Shown here: positions 32,625-41,664 of the stretch, one piece after another | How the letters are laid out: each line of letters starts with the position of its first letter | Numbering within the stretch: position 1 is the first letter of the stretch | DNA from: Corynebacterium provencense | GTDB lineage: Bacteria > Actinomycetota > Actinomycetes > Mycobacteriales > Mycobacteriaceae | Direction: 5' to 3' | DNA: 64,000 nucleotides | Assembly (NCBI GenBank): GCA_900049755.1 | Contig: LT160592.1 | Coordinates: 945,076-1,009,075, forward strand | Notes under the pieces: model-generated | Seen by the model: only the letters and a program-made list of their open reading frames with translations | What the model was told of the DNA's origin: nothing | The model's database searches: none | Made by a program: the position numbers and the translations under genes

Positions 32625-33839
32625 ATGTCTGTTCGGGCGCTGCGTAAGGATCTGATCATCCGGTATGTGGGTGTGGACGGGTCGATCTGGCACCTGTCTG
32701 ATCAGAGGAACCAGGGCGGGGCGGAGGGTGTGTGGCTGGATCAGTCGCAGGCTGGTCTGCTCACGGATGCCCCGGTGTCGACTGTGTGGGATTCGACTGC
32801 GAATCAGATCGGTGGCACGTTCCGCGGCGTGAGCTTTGACGCCAGGGATGTGTCGTTCCCGGTGATGATCCTGGACCGCCCTGATGAGCGGTGGGGCAGT
32901 ATCGACTCCCGGTGGAGGAAAGCCTGGAGCTACCGGGAGGACGGGGAGATCGAGGTGGAGGACCCGTTCGGCGGGGTCCGGCGTCTCAAGGTCCGCCTGT
33001 CCGCCACCCCGGAGCAGGATTTCTCCGAGTCGTCGGGGCAGAGGCGTGGTGCGTCGCGGATTCTGATGCACTGTCGTGCGCAGGATCCGTTGTGGTCGGA
33101 GACGACGGTTACTGAGCCGTGGCGTTTCGATGGGGTGCACTGGACGGGAAGCGTCACGGTGACGAATCCGACTGATATGGACATGTGGCTCAAGTGGGCT
33201 GTAGCAGGGCCGGCGAGCTTCATTCTCCCCGATTTCTCGTTCGAGGAGCGGGAGGGCTGGCCCGGGTACGAGGACCGTGGGCGGCGGGTGATCCTGCCGC
33301 ATGTGCGGTACCAGGAGGCCGCGGTGGTGGACTCGGATCCGACGGCGGAGCAGCTGATCATCCTGGGCCGCCCGAACGCGTGGATGCTGCTGGAGAAACC
33401 ACTGCTGTACCCGGTGCCGGCGTACACACCGCCGACCGAGATCCCCATCGCAGTGAACCCCCTGCCCCTACTCCCGGACCTGTGGCACACACTGAACATC
33501 CCCTGGGACATGCCAGTCGACTTCCTCGTGAAGGTGGCGGAGACCCTGACCAGTGTCCTGTCCCCCCTGGGCACGGACACGATCTTGTCGTGGACCGCGG
33601 ATGACATTGCGGTGAAGATCCGTGAGGCGATCGTGTCCGCCGCGGATTGGTGGGGTGACCATTTCGGCGTGGTGGGGGAGTGGGTGGAGACCCTGCTGAA
33701 TGCCCTGTCGCAGTCGAAGATCGCTGAGCTGATCGCGGATGCGTGGGGTACGGCGTGGGGGTCGGTGGCGAACATGGCCGGCAGTGGTCTGCAGGTGCGG
33801 ATGGAGCGCCGGTGGACTCGGGCTTATGGGTTGGACTGA
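32625..33839 (+). CDS. Distal tail protein-like minor tail protein
   Basis: A 404-residue product, first after the tape measure and so in the place of the distal tail hub. DVSFPVMILDRPDERWGSID and the VTNPTDMDMWLKWAVAGPAS beta domain fit siphovirus tail-component proteins. The C-terminal 120 residues are helical (ADWWGDHFGVVGEWVETLLN). Confidence 0.75.
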   Translation: MSVRALRKDLIIRYVGVDGSIWHLSDQRNQGGAEGVWLDQSQAGLLTDAPVSTVWDSTANQIGGTFRGVSFDARDVSFPVMILDRPDERWGSIDSRWRKAWSYREDGEIEVEDPFGGVRRLKVRLSATPEQDFSESSGQRRGASRILMHCRAQDPLWSETTVTEPWRFDGVHWTGSVTVTNPTDMDMWLKWAVAGPASFILPDFSFEEREGWPGYEDRGRRVILPHVRYQEAAVVDSDPTAEQLIILGRPNAWMLLEKPLLYPVPAYTPPTEIPIAVNPLPLLPDLWHTLNIPWDMPVDFLVKVAETLTSVLSPLGTDTILSWTADDIAVKIREAIVSAADWWGDHFGVVGEWVETLLNALSQSKIAELIADAWGTAWGSVANMAGSGLQVRMERRWTRAYGLD

Positions 33840-33849
33840 GGAGGACACA

Positions 33850-35544
33850 ATGTCTGCACCTGTGCAGGATGCGGTGGAGCTCGCGAACCTGGACGCGTAC
33901 CTGGATGAGGTGTGGGCTGAGGCGAAGGCTGAGGCTGATGCCCGTGCGGCTCGCCGGCGGGAGCGGCCGCTGATCCGCCTGTGGGACGGTGACTGGAACT
34001 TCCGCGGAGTCGTCAGTGGTGAGTACGACTTCCAGTGCGAATGGAAGTACAACGACATCGGGGCGGCGTTCATCACCCTGCCGCCACAGCATCACCTCGC
34101 ACAGTGGGCGATGGCGCACTGGGACCGTAAGACGAAGAACATCCACGTCACGGTCGACAAGTCCCGTGACGGGCAGGATGCACGGTGGGGTGGCCGGTGC
34201 GAGTCGGTGAAGCTGACGGAGAATGAGGACGGCACCTCTTCGGTGGAGCTGCGGTTCCTGCATGATCTGAAGGACCTCGAGGCGATCCTGTGCTGGCCGA
34301 ACCCGTTCCTCCCCGCAGGCGTCCAGTTCCCGAAGAGCTTCTTCCTCGGCGGTCCGCTGAAGACGGTCCTGAAGACGACACTGCTGTGTAATCTGATGCG
34401 CTTGCATGGGAACATGTGGCAGCTCCCTGATGATCCGCTGGATCCGTCGACGTGGGCGGAGGGGCTGAAACCGTGGGATTGGTCGATTGTGGTGGCCCCG
34501 GGGTCGATCCTGCTGGACGATTCCCAGTGGGGCGTGATCAACAGCAGGATGAAGACGTTCATGGAGGCCGCGGCACCGGCTCTCGCTGACGCTGGACTGA
34601 TGATCGACTGTCGACGGTGGCTCACCGGGGATCCGAAGCCGAAGGGCTGGATCGGCCCGATGCGCAACGGACAGCTCGTGGTGGACATCGTGGACAAGTC
34701 CGGAGTGTTCGAGCAGTCCGCGTTGGGCGGGACGCTGGCTGGGGGCATGGTCCGGACGGTGACGAAGATGGCGGACAACGTTATCGACGATGTGATCACC
34801 GTGGTGGCGAACCCGGTCGTGCCCGTGGAGAACGCCCTGAGCAAGTTGATGGGCACGGCCCCCACGTACCCATGGGTCGTGTTCCGCAACGGCCCGGGTT
34901 CCCAGTTGGTGTCCGGGTCGTGGACGTGGACGCCGGCGACGGTAGCGCAGATCACCGCCGGCGGGCAGTCCGCGCCGGGAGTGAACTCTGCGTTTTCGAT
35001 AGTGACGCAGTTGGTCGGGAACCTGGTCGGGGCGGTGTTCCTGATGCAGGGCGCGGGCAACATTCTGGACACGGCGATCAAGCCCCTGTACGAGGACGTG
35101 TTCCTCGCGTTTGGCAGCGTGAAGTCGCCGTTGCGGACGATGGAGGCCGGGTGGAGTTACTACCACGAGGGCTGGGCTGAGGGGTCCGGCACCGCGTGGT
35201 CGTTCAGTGGGATGATCGCGATGCGAGAAGCGTTCTGGAAGACCCGGTCCCGCGACTTCGCGGAGATCGACGTCCGGGACGGTACGCCCTACACCTTGGG
35301 TGATCTGGGGCGTGGGCACCTGTGGTTGGGGGATCGTGCCGGTGTGCTGCTGGACAACATGCCGGACAAGACGTACCCGGTGTTGCAGTGCACGTCGATC
35401 ACGTTCGCCGGGTCTCGGGACCAGCCACCGGCGTTGAAGTGCAGTTTCGGTGACCCCAGGATCGACCAGTCACCGATCACTCGTTTGCTGAGCCAGTCGA
35501 AGGGGTTCTTCGAGGCTCTGAAAGAGACAGGAGTGTGGGCATGA
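33850..35544 (+). CDS. Minor tail protein, Gp37-like baseplate hub
   Basis: A 564-residue product from ATG 33850 (GAGGA upstream). RPLIRLWDGDWNFRGVVSGE and CEWKYNDIGAAFITLP are characteristic of the actinophage Gp37-like tail hub family, which forms the tail-tip hub together with the distal tail protein. It contains a hydrophobic Gly/Val region about residues 295-410 (GGMVRTVTKMADNVIDDVIT, VGAVFLMQGAGNI). It overlaps the next gene by ATGA. Confidence 0.78.
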   Translation: MSAPVQDAVELANLDAYLDEVWAEAKAEADARAARRRERPLIRLWDGDWNFRGVVSGEYDFQCEWKYNDIGAAFITLPPQHHLAQWAMAHWDRKTKNIHVTVDKSRDGQDARWGGRCESVKLTENEDGTSSVELRFLHDLKDLEAILCWPNPFLPAGVQFPKSFFLGGPLKTVLKTTLLCNLMRLHGNMWQLPDDPLDPSTWAEGLKPWDWSIVVAPGSILLDDSQWGVINSRMKTFMEAAAPALADAGLMIDCRRWLTGDPKPKGWIGPMRNGQLVVDIVDKSGVFEQSALGGTLAGGMVRTVTKMADNVIDDVITVVANPVVPVENALSKLMGTAPTYPWVVFRNGPGSQLVSGSWTWTPATVAQITAGGQSAPGVNSAFSIVTQLVGNLVGAVFLMQGAGNILDTAIKPLYEDVFLAFGSVKSPLRTMEAGWSYYHEGWAEGSGTAWSFSGMIAMREAFWKTRSRDFAEIDVRDGTPYTLGDLGRGHLWLGDRAGVLLDNMPDKTYPVLQCTSITFAGSRDQPPALKCSFGDPRIDQSPITRLLSQSKGFFEALKETGVWA

Positions 35545-35822
35545 GGATTCCGATTGATCAGCAGAAGGCGGACATGTCTGATCCGGCGCAGCATTTCGGG
35601 TGGGCGTTGTCGTCGATTCCTCCGGCGGAGGGGTCGCCGCCGGGCACTCCGAGCTTGGTGCTGCCGGTGCTGTACTTGCCGGTCATTTCTGGGCACCTGT
35701 GGCGGGCGGGGTTTCGGCATCATCCGGAGTTGCAGGTGATTCACCAGGAGGTTGATCCGCGTGCGTCCCTGCGGTCTGCGGGTGTGAGTTGGGTTGATGG
35801 TGCTCCGGGGTGGTTGTCGTGA
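35541..35822 (+). CDS. Small tail protein, DUF2744-like
   Basis: A 93-residue product from ATG 35541. DMSDPAQHFGWALSSIP (11-27) and GHLWRAGFRHHPELQ (about 51-65) match the small actinophage tail protein family I know as DUF2744, always next to the hub gene. Role in the tail tip unknown. Confidence 0.72.
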   Translation: MRIPIDQQKADMSDPAQHFGWALSSIPPAEGSPPGTPSLVLPVLYLPVISGHLWRAGFRHHPELQVIHQEVDPRASLRSAGVSWVDGAPGWLS

Positions 35823-36580
35823 CGGCGCCGCAGGGTCAGTTGCCGGAGGGTGCGATCGGGGTTGATGGGCTGCGGGGGTTGCAGTCGATGACTGAGGATT
35901 CGGTCAGGTCGTCGATGCGGTCCCCGTTTGATTCTCTGATCTCGGACTTGCAGTCGAAGATGCAGACTGGTCTGGTCGGGGGGATCGCGAAGCTGGTGCA
36001 GGGGATTGTGCTGCCCGGGTTCGAGGTGCACCAGGAGTTCGCTGACCACCAGCTCGAGCTGAATGGCAGGGTGGATCTGCTCACTGGTGTGCGCGGCTAC
36101 GCGCAGGCGTACATGTCCAGGAATCTGGACAGCCGTCTCGGGCTGAACAACTACCGTGACATGGCGTTTGATGCGCCGTACGGTCCCACTCTCGGCGCTC
36201 ACCTGTACAACGGTGGGATCGTGTTCGAGGAGGCTGGGCTGTGGACTGTCTCTGGGTTGGCGACGGCCCGCCCGACGGCGTACTCGGCGGAGTGGGGGTC
36301 GTCGGATGGTGTGGCTGTGACGGTGCAGATTCGTGACAGTGCGTGGAATGTGGTGTCTCAGTTTGTTGTGGATCAGTTCTGTGGTGGGGCGAGGACTGGT
36401 GTGGTGTGGTCGTTGCCGGTGGTGATTGCGGAGGCGGGGATGGCTGTGACTGTGCAGTCGTGGACGTCGCGGTGGCGGTGGTGGGACGGGGGGACGCGGT
36501 ATTCCCGTCTGGCTGTGGTGAAGCACGATAACCGTCCGGTGAATCCGGGGCAGGCGACGGTGCCTGATGAGACGACGTAG
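35819..36580 (+). CDS. Minor tail protein
   Basis: A 253-residue product from GTG 35819, overlapping the previous stop (GTGA); GTG 35810 is an alternative. Helical N-terminus (about 20-90), then a beta-rich C-terminus (GGIVFEEAGLWTVSGLATAR; WSLPVVIAEAGMAVTVQSWT) as in baseplate or fibre-attachment proteins. No named family. Confidence 0.65.
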   Translation: MTAPQGQLPEGAIGVDGLRGLQSMTEDSVRSSMRSPFDSLISDLQSKMQTGLVGGIAKLVQGIVLPGFEVHQEFADHQLELNGRVDLLTGVRGYAQAYMSRNLDSRLGLNNYRDMAFDAPYGPTLGAHLYNGGIVFEEAGLWTVSGLATARPTAYSAEWGSSDGVAVTVQIRDSAWNVVSQFVVDQFCGGARTGVVWSLPVVIAEAGMAVTVQSWTSRWRWWDGGTRYSRLAVVKHDNRPVNPGQATVPDETT

Positions 36581-36589
36581 GAGGTTGTC

Positions 36590-38002
36590 ATGACGGTGGT
36601 GAAGGGGAATTTCCGGGACATTGCAGGGGCGGATGCTCAGGGTTGGGTGATCCTGTCGAGTGTGTTCATGCGCCCGTCTGAGGTGTCGCCTGGGGTGATG
36701 GTGACGACGGCCCGGCACAAGATCAAGATGCAGGGCGGATTGTGGACGTCACCGGAGTTGGACCCGGGTCCGATGTTGGTGGAGTTGGATGCTGCTGGTG
36801 TGTCGAAGCGGTGGGAGATCACGGTTCCGCTGGATGGTGAGCATGAGTTCGCTGATTTGGTGGATGAGCAGGTGGATTATTCGCCTGAGGTGGTGTCTCG
36901 TGCGCAGGCTGCTGCTCGTGCTGCTGCGGCGTCTGCGACTGCGGCGGCGGAGTCTGCTGCTGTGGTGGGTTCGGCTGAGGCGGTGTTGTCGGCGGCTGAG
37001 GCGGCTGAGGTGTCGCGTGTTGGTGCGGAGGATGCGCGTGGTGCTGCTGCTGCGTCTGCGACTGCGGCGGCGGTGTCTGCCACTGCTGCGTCCGAGTCTG
37101 CGGTCTCTGCTGACTCCTCTGCCACTTCTGCGTCCGAGTCTGCGGCAGCTGCGGAGGCGGCGGAGGAGTCCGCGACTGCTGCGGCCAATGCTGCTGACTC
37201 GGCAAACCGCTCCGCGCAGAACTCCTCGGGGCTGGCGACCACGCAGGCCACACTAGCCGCATCATCCCGTGATGAAGCGGCCCAGGCCGCAAATAGTGCC
37301 ATTGACGGCTATCTCGGTGCCAAGGCGTCCGCCACTGCCGCGTCCGATTCTGCGGCGGCTGCCGCGTCGTCTGCTGCCCTGGCACAGTCTGCGGCGTCGG
37401 TCGCTGCGGATGATGTGCGGGATGAACTGTCGGGGCTGGTGTCCACGGCATCTGGTCACGCGTCGGATGCTGCGGATTCTGCTGCTGCGGCGGCCCAGTC
37501 CGCGCAGGACGCGGCGAGTGTGGTGTCGGATGGTGTTCCGGACGCGTCCACATCAATGAAGGGGAAGGTGAAGCTTGCCGGTGATTTGGGCGGCACTGCT
37601 GATTCTCCGACGGTTCCGGGACTGGCTGGCAAGTCTGATGTGGGGCATTCGCATGCGATTTCGGATGTGACTGATTTGCAGTCCACGTTGGATGGGAAAG
37701 TGTCCACGGTGGGCACAACTTCCCGGGTTTATGGTACGAGTTCGACAGGTTTGCAGACCACGTATCTTCTTGGCGGCACTAATGCGGCGTCGGGGACAAT
37801 AGCGTTCCGCACGACGGGTGGCGCGATTGTGACGGGCGAGCCGACTGCAGATAATCATGCTGCGACGAAAGCGTCAGTGGAGCGTCGCCCTGCCCTATTC
37901 TCCGGGCCGGGATACCCTCCCTCGACGCTCACCGGCGCTGTGGTTGGGGATTGGTGGTTGAATACAACCACTATGGAATTGTGGAAGATCACGGGGGTGT
38001 GA
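36590..38002 (+). CDS. Tail fibre protein with Ala/Ser-rich coiled coil
   Basis: A 470-residue product. Residues 1-95 are a beta-rich base (FRDIAGADAQGWVILSS...). Residues about 100-310 are a low-complexity Ala/Ser/Glu stretch with heptad-like pattern (trimeric fibre stalk). Then a collar-type PDASTSMKGKVKLAGDLGGT and GHSHAISDVTDLQSTLDGKV, the common phage tail repeat, and a globular end (GPGYPPSTLTGAVVGDWW). It probably forms the stalk carrying the next gene's product or its own tip. Confidence 0.82.
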   Translation: MTVVKGNFRDIAGADAQGWVILSSVFMRPSEVSPGVMVTTARHKIKMQGGLWTSPELDPGPMLVELDAAGVSKRWEITVPLDGEHEFADLVDEQVDYSPEVVSRAQAAARAAAASATAAAESAAVVGSAEAVLSAAEAAEVSRVGAEDARGAAAASATAAAVSATAASESAVSADSSATSASESAAAAEAAEESATAAANAADSANRSAQNSSGLATTQATLAASSRDEAAQAANSAIDGYLGAKASATAASDSAAAAASSAALAQSAASVAADDVRDELSGLVSTASGHASDAADSAAAAAQSAQDAASVVSDGVPDASTSMKGKVKLAGDLGGTADSPTVPGLAGKSDVGHSHAISDVTDLQSTLDGKVSTVGTTSRVYGTSSTGLQTTYLLGGTNAASGTIAFRTTGGAIVTGEPTADNHAATKASVERRPALFSGPGYPPSTLTGAVVGDWWLNTTTMELWKITGV

Positions 38003-38003
38003 C

Positions 38004-38432
38004 ATGGCGACGTCAATAGAATTCGTCGGAAAACTTGGCGGTGGACTGGCATGGAATAAAGTCTCCGGGGCTCAAAAGACGATCAATTACAGCGATTCGC
38101 TGGATGCCCGGGTGCTGGTGAAAACTAACCTAACCGTCGGAAAACTCTACATTCTTGCAGCTCGGTACAATTATATTTCCGGGACTCCTGGTACAAACTC
38201 GAAACTGTATATCGGAGAGAATAGGAATGTTGGATCGACGACCACCGAGAACTGGTCGATGACGGGTACCGGCCCTGTTACTCAGGGTAAGCATTTCTAC
38301 GAGTTCGCTATCGTGCAGAAATTGTCCGGCAATGGTGAAGTATTTGTGCAGTTTTCTCCACAGTACAATTCAGGAACCCATACTCTCTCCGCCGACTTGT
38401 ATTATTCGGAGTTTGGCGACATTCCAGAATAG
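38004..38432 (+). CDS. Putative fibre-tip / receptor-binding protein
   Basis: A 142-residue beta-rich product starting one base after the fibre gene. It has many Tyr, Asn, Ser and Thr residues (LYILAARYNYISGTPGTNSK) and a jelly-roll-like strand pattern. GC content and codon use are clearly lower than in flanking genes, as is common for exchanged receptor-binding tips. Function inferred from position and composition. Confidence 0.6.
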   Translation: MATSIEFVGKLGGGLAWNKVSGAQKTINYSDSLDARVLVKTNLTVGKLYILAARYNYISGTPGTNSKLYIGENRNVGSTTTENWSMTGTGPVTQGKHFYEFAIVQKLSGNGEVFVQFSPQYNSGTHTLSADLYYSEFGDIPE

Positions 38433-38441
38433 AAAGGGGGA

Positions 38442-39833
38442 ATGATGGCTACTGTCATTGATTTCTCTGCCGCTTTTCCGAAAGCGGCTGACATTAAAGC
38501 AGCAGGCCACGAGGGTGTAGTGGCGTATGTTTCGCCGCCTCGTGAGCTGTGGATGAAAGCGAAGCCGCTCACCAAGGCCGTGGCGGACGCCTACCGTGCT
38601 GCGGGGCTGAAGATAGGTGCGGTCTGGCAGTACGGCGGGGCTGGCAATCCCGACGTGCTCAGGGGTGCCGCCGGGGGTCGTGCTGACGCACTGGCGGCTG
38701 ACGCTCAGCTGAAAGCAGTGGGCCTCGCCGGTCACCCCGTGTTCTTCGCCGTGGACTTCGACATCACTCTCGCACAGTGGAATGCCACTGCGGTGCAGTA
38801 CTTCCGGTCTGCGTGCGACGTCCTCGGACGGCAGCGAGTCGGAATCTACGGGCACAGTAGGGCGGTCGCGTGGGCACAGGAGGACGGTGTTGTCGCTGAC
38901 CTCGGGGGAGGCCGGTGCCTCGGCTGGGTCACCTCGTCATGGTCGCAGGGGGACAAGGCGGCCGACTACGCGGTTCTCTACCAGGGGACGCACAATGTGC
39001 CCGGCCCGAGTGGCGTGCAGGTCGACATCAACACCGTCTACGCGTCGGAGTGGGGGCACCGGCCTATCCCCACACCTACCGTGGACCTGACCAAGCTCCC
39101 CCGAGTGGACCAGACGCTCTGGCTCAACAAGCACTACACGCCCGGGAGGGGCGGGAGGCGGATCAAGTACATTGTCCGCCACCACAACGCCGGCATCCTA
39201 TCAATCCAGGGCTGCTGGAATGTGTGGCAGACACGCGAAGCCTCCGCCCACTACCAGGTGGAAACCACTGGCCGTGTCGGGCAGCTCGTCAGGGACGAAG
39301 ACACCGCATGGCACGCCGCCGACCAGACACGCAACCAAGAGTCCATCGGCATCGAACACGCCAACAGCGCCGGGGCCGCACAGGACTGGCCGATCAGTGA
39401 CGCGACGATCACCGCCGGCGCACACCTCGCCGCCGAACTGTGCATCAAGCACGACCTCGGACGGCCCGAGTTCGGGAAGAACATCAGGGACCACAAGGAG
39501 ACAGGTGCGACCGCGTGCCCATACCACCTCGCCGCAGGTGGCAAGTACCACGAGAAGTGGATGCGGGCGGCACAGGCGCACTACGACACTCTCACCAAAC
39601 CAGCGGCGGTAGTCGCACAGGAGGATGACATGTTCACCGATTACGACCGGGAGGCACTGCTCGACGTCAGGGCAATGCTCCAGACATTGTGCGCCCAGGA
39701 CATGGGCGACCCCGGGGTGACCGGGCCCTACGGCGGCTGGCCGCAGACCGGCGGCAGAACCCGCACCGACATCCTCGCCGCAATCGCAGCGAAGCTCGGC
39801 ATCACCGGCACCACCGACACGAAGGAGGCCTGA
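38442..39833 (+). CDS. Two-domain endolysin (DUF1906 + amidase)
   Basis: A 463-residue product with an AAAGGGGG ribosome site. Residues 1-205 match the DUF1906 glycoside-hydrolase-like barrel (VIDFSAAFP; FFAVDFDITLAQWN; VGIYGHSRAVAWA). Residues about 240-395 are an N-acetylmuramoyl-L-alanine amidase of the Amidase_2 type: YIVRHHNAG (242-250), SIGIEHAN, and RDHKETGATACPYH (zinc His/Cys region, about 346-359). The last 60 residues may bind the wall. It should cut peptidoglycan at lysis. Confidence 0.9.
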   Translation: MMATVIDFSAAFPKAADIKAAGHEGVVAYVSPPRELWMKAKPLTKAVADAYRAAGLKIGAVWQYGGAGNPDVLRGAAGGRADALAADAQLKAVGLAGHPVFFAVDFDITLAQWNATAVQYFRSACDVLGRQRVGIYGHSRAVAWAQEDGVVADLGGGRCLGWVTSSWSQGDKAADYAVLYQGTHNVPGPSGVQVDINTVYASEWGHRPIPTPTVDLTKLPRVDQTLWLNKHYTPGRGGRRIKYIVRHHNAGILSIQGCWNVWQTREASAHYQVETTGRVGQLVRDEDTAWHAADQTRNQESIGIEHANSAGAAQDWPISDATITAGAHLAAELCIKHDLGRPEFGKNIRDHKETGATACPYHLAAGGKYHEKWMRAAQAHYDTLTKPAAVVAQEDDMFTDYDREALLDVRAMLQTLCAQDMGDPGVTGPYGGWPQTGGRTRTDILAAIAAKLGITGTTDTKEA

Positions 39834-39834
39834 C

Positions 39835-40251
39835 ATGGCCGAGAAGAAGACCATCAAGAAGCCGCAGGCCTGGCAGGTCCGGAAGATCATCTACGGGCTG
39901 GCCGCCATCCTTGTCGGAGTGCTCGGCTGGGCCGGAGTCCTCTCCGACATCAAAGCCGACCAGATCATGTCCCACGTGGACCAGTGGCTCCCAATCCTCC
40001 TGGGCGTCCTCGCCCCTGCACTCGCAGCGTCGAAGACCCATGAGGGGAGTGACAGTACGGCCACGGAGGCTGATGTGGAATCCGCTACCGCCACCGTCGC
40101 GGATCGGGTGCAGGACGCCGTGCGTGACGCACTGACCACCGTCGCGAGCATTGACCCCGCGCAGATCGGGCAGGCTGTCGTCACCGCCATCCGGGCCGAA
40201 GAGCGCGGAGACCACGACGCCACCAACACCGACTACGTGTACGGGAGGTGA
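39835..40251 (+). CDS. Holin-type membrane protein
   Basis: A 138-residue product directly after the endolysin. Two hydrophobic segments (KIIYGLAAILVGVLGWAGVL, 19-38; QWLPILLGVLAPALAA, 50-65) separated by a short loop, with a charged C-terminus, fit a class II holin that opens the membrane for the endolysin. Gene order supports it. Confidence 0.72.
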   Translation: MAEKKTIKKPQAWQVRKIIYGLAAILVGVLGWAGVLSDIKADQIMSHVDQWLPILLGVLAPALAASKTHEGSDSTATEADVESATATVADRVQDAVRDALTTVASIDPAQIGQAVVTAIRAEERGDHDATNTDYVYGR

Positions 40252-40253
40252 CC

Positions 40254-40652
40254 ATGGACCCCGTCACAATCGGAGCAATCATCGGCGGAGCAGGAACCGC
40301 CTTAGGCGGGGTCGTCGCAGCCGTCCAAAAATCCAGGTCAGCCGCAGTCGACGCCGCAGAATCCGCCGTCAGCGTCGTCAAATCAGCCATGGACACCCAA
40401 GGCGAAACCGTCACATCCCTACAGCGCCGGGTGGATGACCAGGGTGCCAGGCTCACAGACTCTGAGCGGCAGATCACCCGCCAGGCGGAGCGGATCACCG
40501 ACCTCGACCAACGCCACGGCGTGGCCATTGACCACATTGCCCGCCGTGAGGACGCGGCAGACGAGCACCTGGGCACGGTCCGCCCCGCATGGCTGCCACA
40601 AATCCCCGACCTCATCCGCCCCGACGTGGACGCCGCGAGACGACCACGATAG
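40254..40652 (+). CDS. Small membrane/coiled-coil lysis-cassette protein
   Basis: A 132-residue product from ATG 40254 with GGGAGG upstream (a GTG at 40248 overlaps that site). One N-terminal hydrophobic Gly-rich segment (VTIGAIIGGAGTALGGVVAA) and a long coiled coil (about 40-105). In many actinophages a second membrane protein follows the holin; this may be a holin partner or spanin-like anchor. Confidence 0.6.
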   Translation: MDPVTIGAIIGGAGTALGGVVAAVQKSRSAAVDAAESAVSVVKSAMDTQGETVTSLQRRVDDQGARLTDSERQITRQAERITDLDQRHGVAIDHIARREDAADEHLGTVRPAWLPQIPDLIRPDVDAARRPR

Positions 40653-40734
40653 TATCCCCCGTAGCTCCCCACTCCGATGGGGATGATCCGGTGTCCTTGT
40701 CAGGACGGATCTGCTCCCCACTCGCGTGGGGCTT

Positions 40735-40768
40735 GGCCCCCTAGTCTTCGGACTGGGGGGCCTTTTTT
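40735..40768. terminator. Bidirectional terminator at the end of the lysis genes
   Basis: GGCCCC...TAGTC TTCG GACT...GGGGCC forms a stem capped by the stable TTCG loop, followed on the + strand by TTTTTT. It ends the rightward late operon and contains the stop region of the leftward gene at 40741. Confidence 0.8.
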
Positions 40769-41274
40769 CGCGTCCACGTGCCGATGGTCGCCTGTGACAT
40801 GCCGGTGATCTTCGCCAGCCTGTACGCGGTGGAACCGGCTTTGTGCGCGGCGATGACCGCATCCCGCTCCGCGTGCTTCGCCTGTTTCAGCTCATTGGCG
40901 AGCCGCTTCCTGCGTCGCGCTGCGTCCCGTGCGACGGTGAGCCGTGATCCGAGGATGGCCGGCCACTCCTCCATGAAAGTCACCAGGGCGTCGGCAAGCT
41001 CGTCCCAGGTCTGCCCGTCGATGGTGAGGTCCAGGACCTCCCCGTCTGCGCGGGTGGCCCGCACCCCTCCTGTCTTCCCATTCAGTGGGGCATCCCAGAT
41101 CGGTGTGCCGTCAGGATAAGCGCAGAAATCGAGGGTGAGGGTCACGCCGGGGAGGTCCACCGTGGTGTGCGCCGGGGCGTCTGCCAGGGCTGAGCGGATC
41201 TTCGGCTCGACATCTGACCGGTCGGCGATGGTGTCGGGCATGAGGTCCAGGTCGAGGGGGAGGTCGGTCATCAT
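40741..41274 (-). CDS. Accessory-cassette protein with C-terminal helix-turn-helix
   Basis: A 177-residue product, last gene of the leftward cassette; its ATG overlaps the upstream stop. The N-terminal 110 residues are a mixed alpha/beta domain (VDLPGVTLTLDFCAYPDGTP; TWDELADALVTFMEEWPAIL). The C-terminus reads as a helix-turn-helix (STAYRLAKITGMSQATIGTW). It could be a small regulator or the DNA-binding half of an accessory module; no family recognised. Confidence 0.6.
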   Translation of the reverse strand: MMTDLPLDLDLMPDTIADRSDVEPKIRSALADAPAHTTVDLPGVTLTLDFCAYPDGTPIWDAPLNGKTGGVRATRADGEVLDLTIDGQTWDELADALVTFMEEWPAILGSRLTVARDAARRRKRLANELKQAKHAERDAVIAAHKAGSTAYRLAKITGMSQATIGTWTRKKAPQSED

Positions 41275-41603
41275 GCCACCGCCTGACGGGCGGCCTTGGC
41301 AGCGGCGGTGAGCAGCCGGGGGTGCTCCGGGTGCCGGACGGCCGCGTCAAGGTCGGCGAGAATGTCCGCGTCGATGTGCTCGCGGGCGGTGGCCTGCCAG
41401 TAGCAGCCGTGGGCGTCGGCCCAGTCGGACTCGGCGACGGTGCGCCAGTGGGTGGCGTCCACTTTCTCGGCAGTGGACAGGTCGGGGTCAGCTTTCGCTG
41501 CTGCGGCGGCCGTGGTCGCCTCGTCGAGGGCGCGGCTGGTGTTGACCAGGCGGTAGGCGGCGAGCACGACGGTCTCGGTGGGGGTGGGGATGGAGTGTGC
41601 CAT
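41271..41603 (-). CDS. Accessory-cassette hypothetical protein
   Basis: A 110-residue, Ala-rich helical protein. ATG at 41603 is chosen because of a clean AAAGGA ribosome site on the minus strand. Contains ESDWADAHGCYWQATAREHI near the middle. No family recognised. Middle gene of the leftward cassette, coupled to the gene after it. Confidence 0.6.
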   Translation of the reverse strand: MAHSIPTPTETVVLAAYRLVNTSRALDEATTAAAAAKADPDLSTAEKVDATHWRTVAESDWADAHGCYWQATAREHIDADILADLDAAVRHPEHPRLLTAAAKAARQAVA

Positions 41604-41664
41604 GGTGATGATCCTTTCAGGTAGTGGTGCAGTGCGCCTCACGGCCAGTGCAGGGGGGTGGGTG

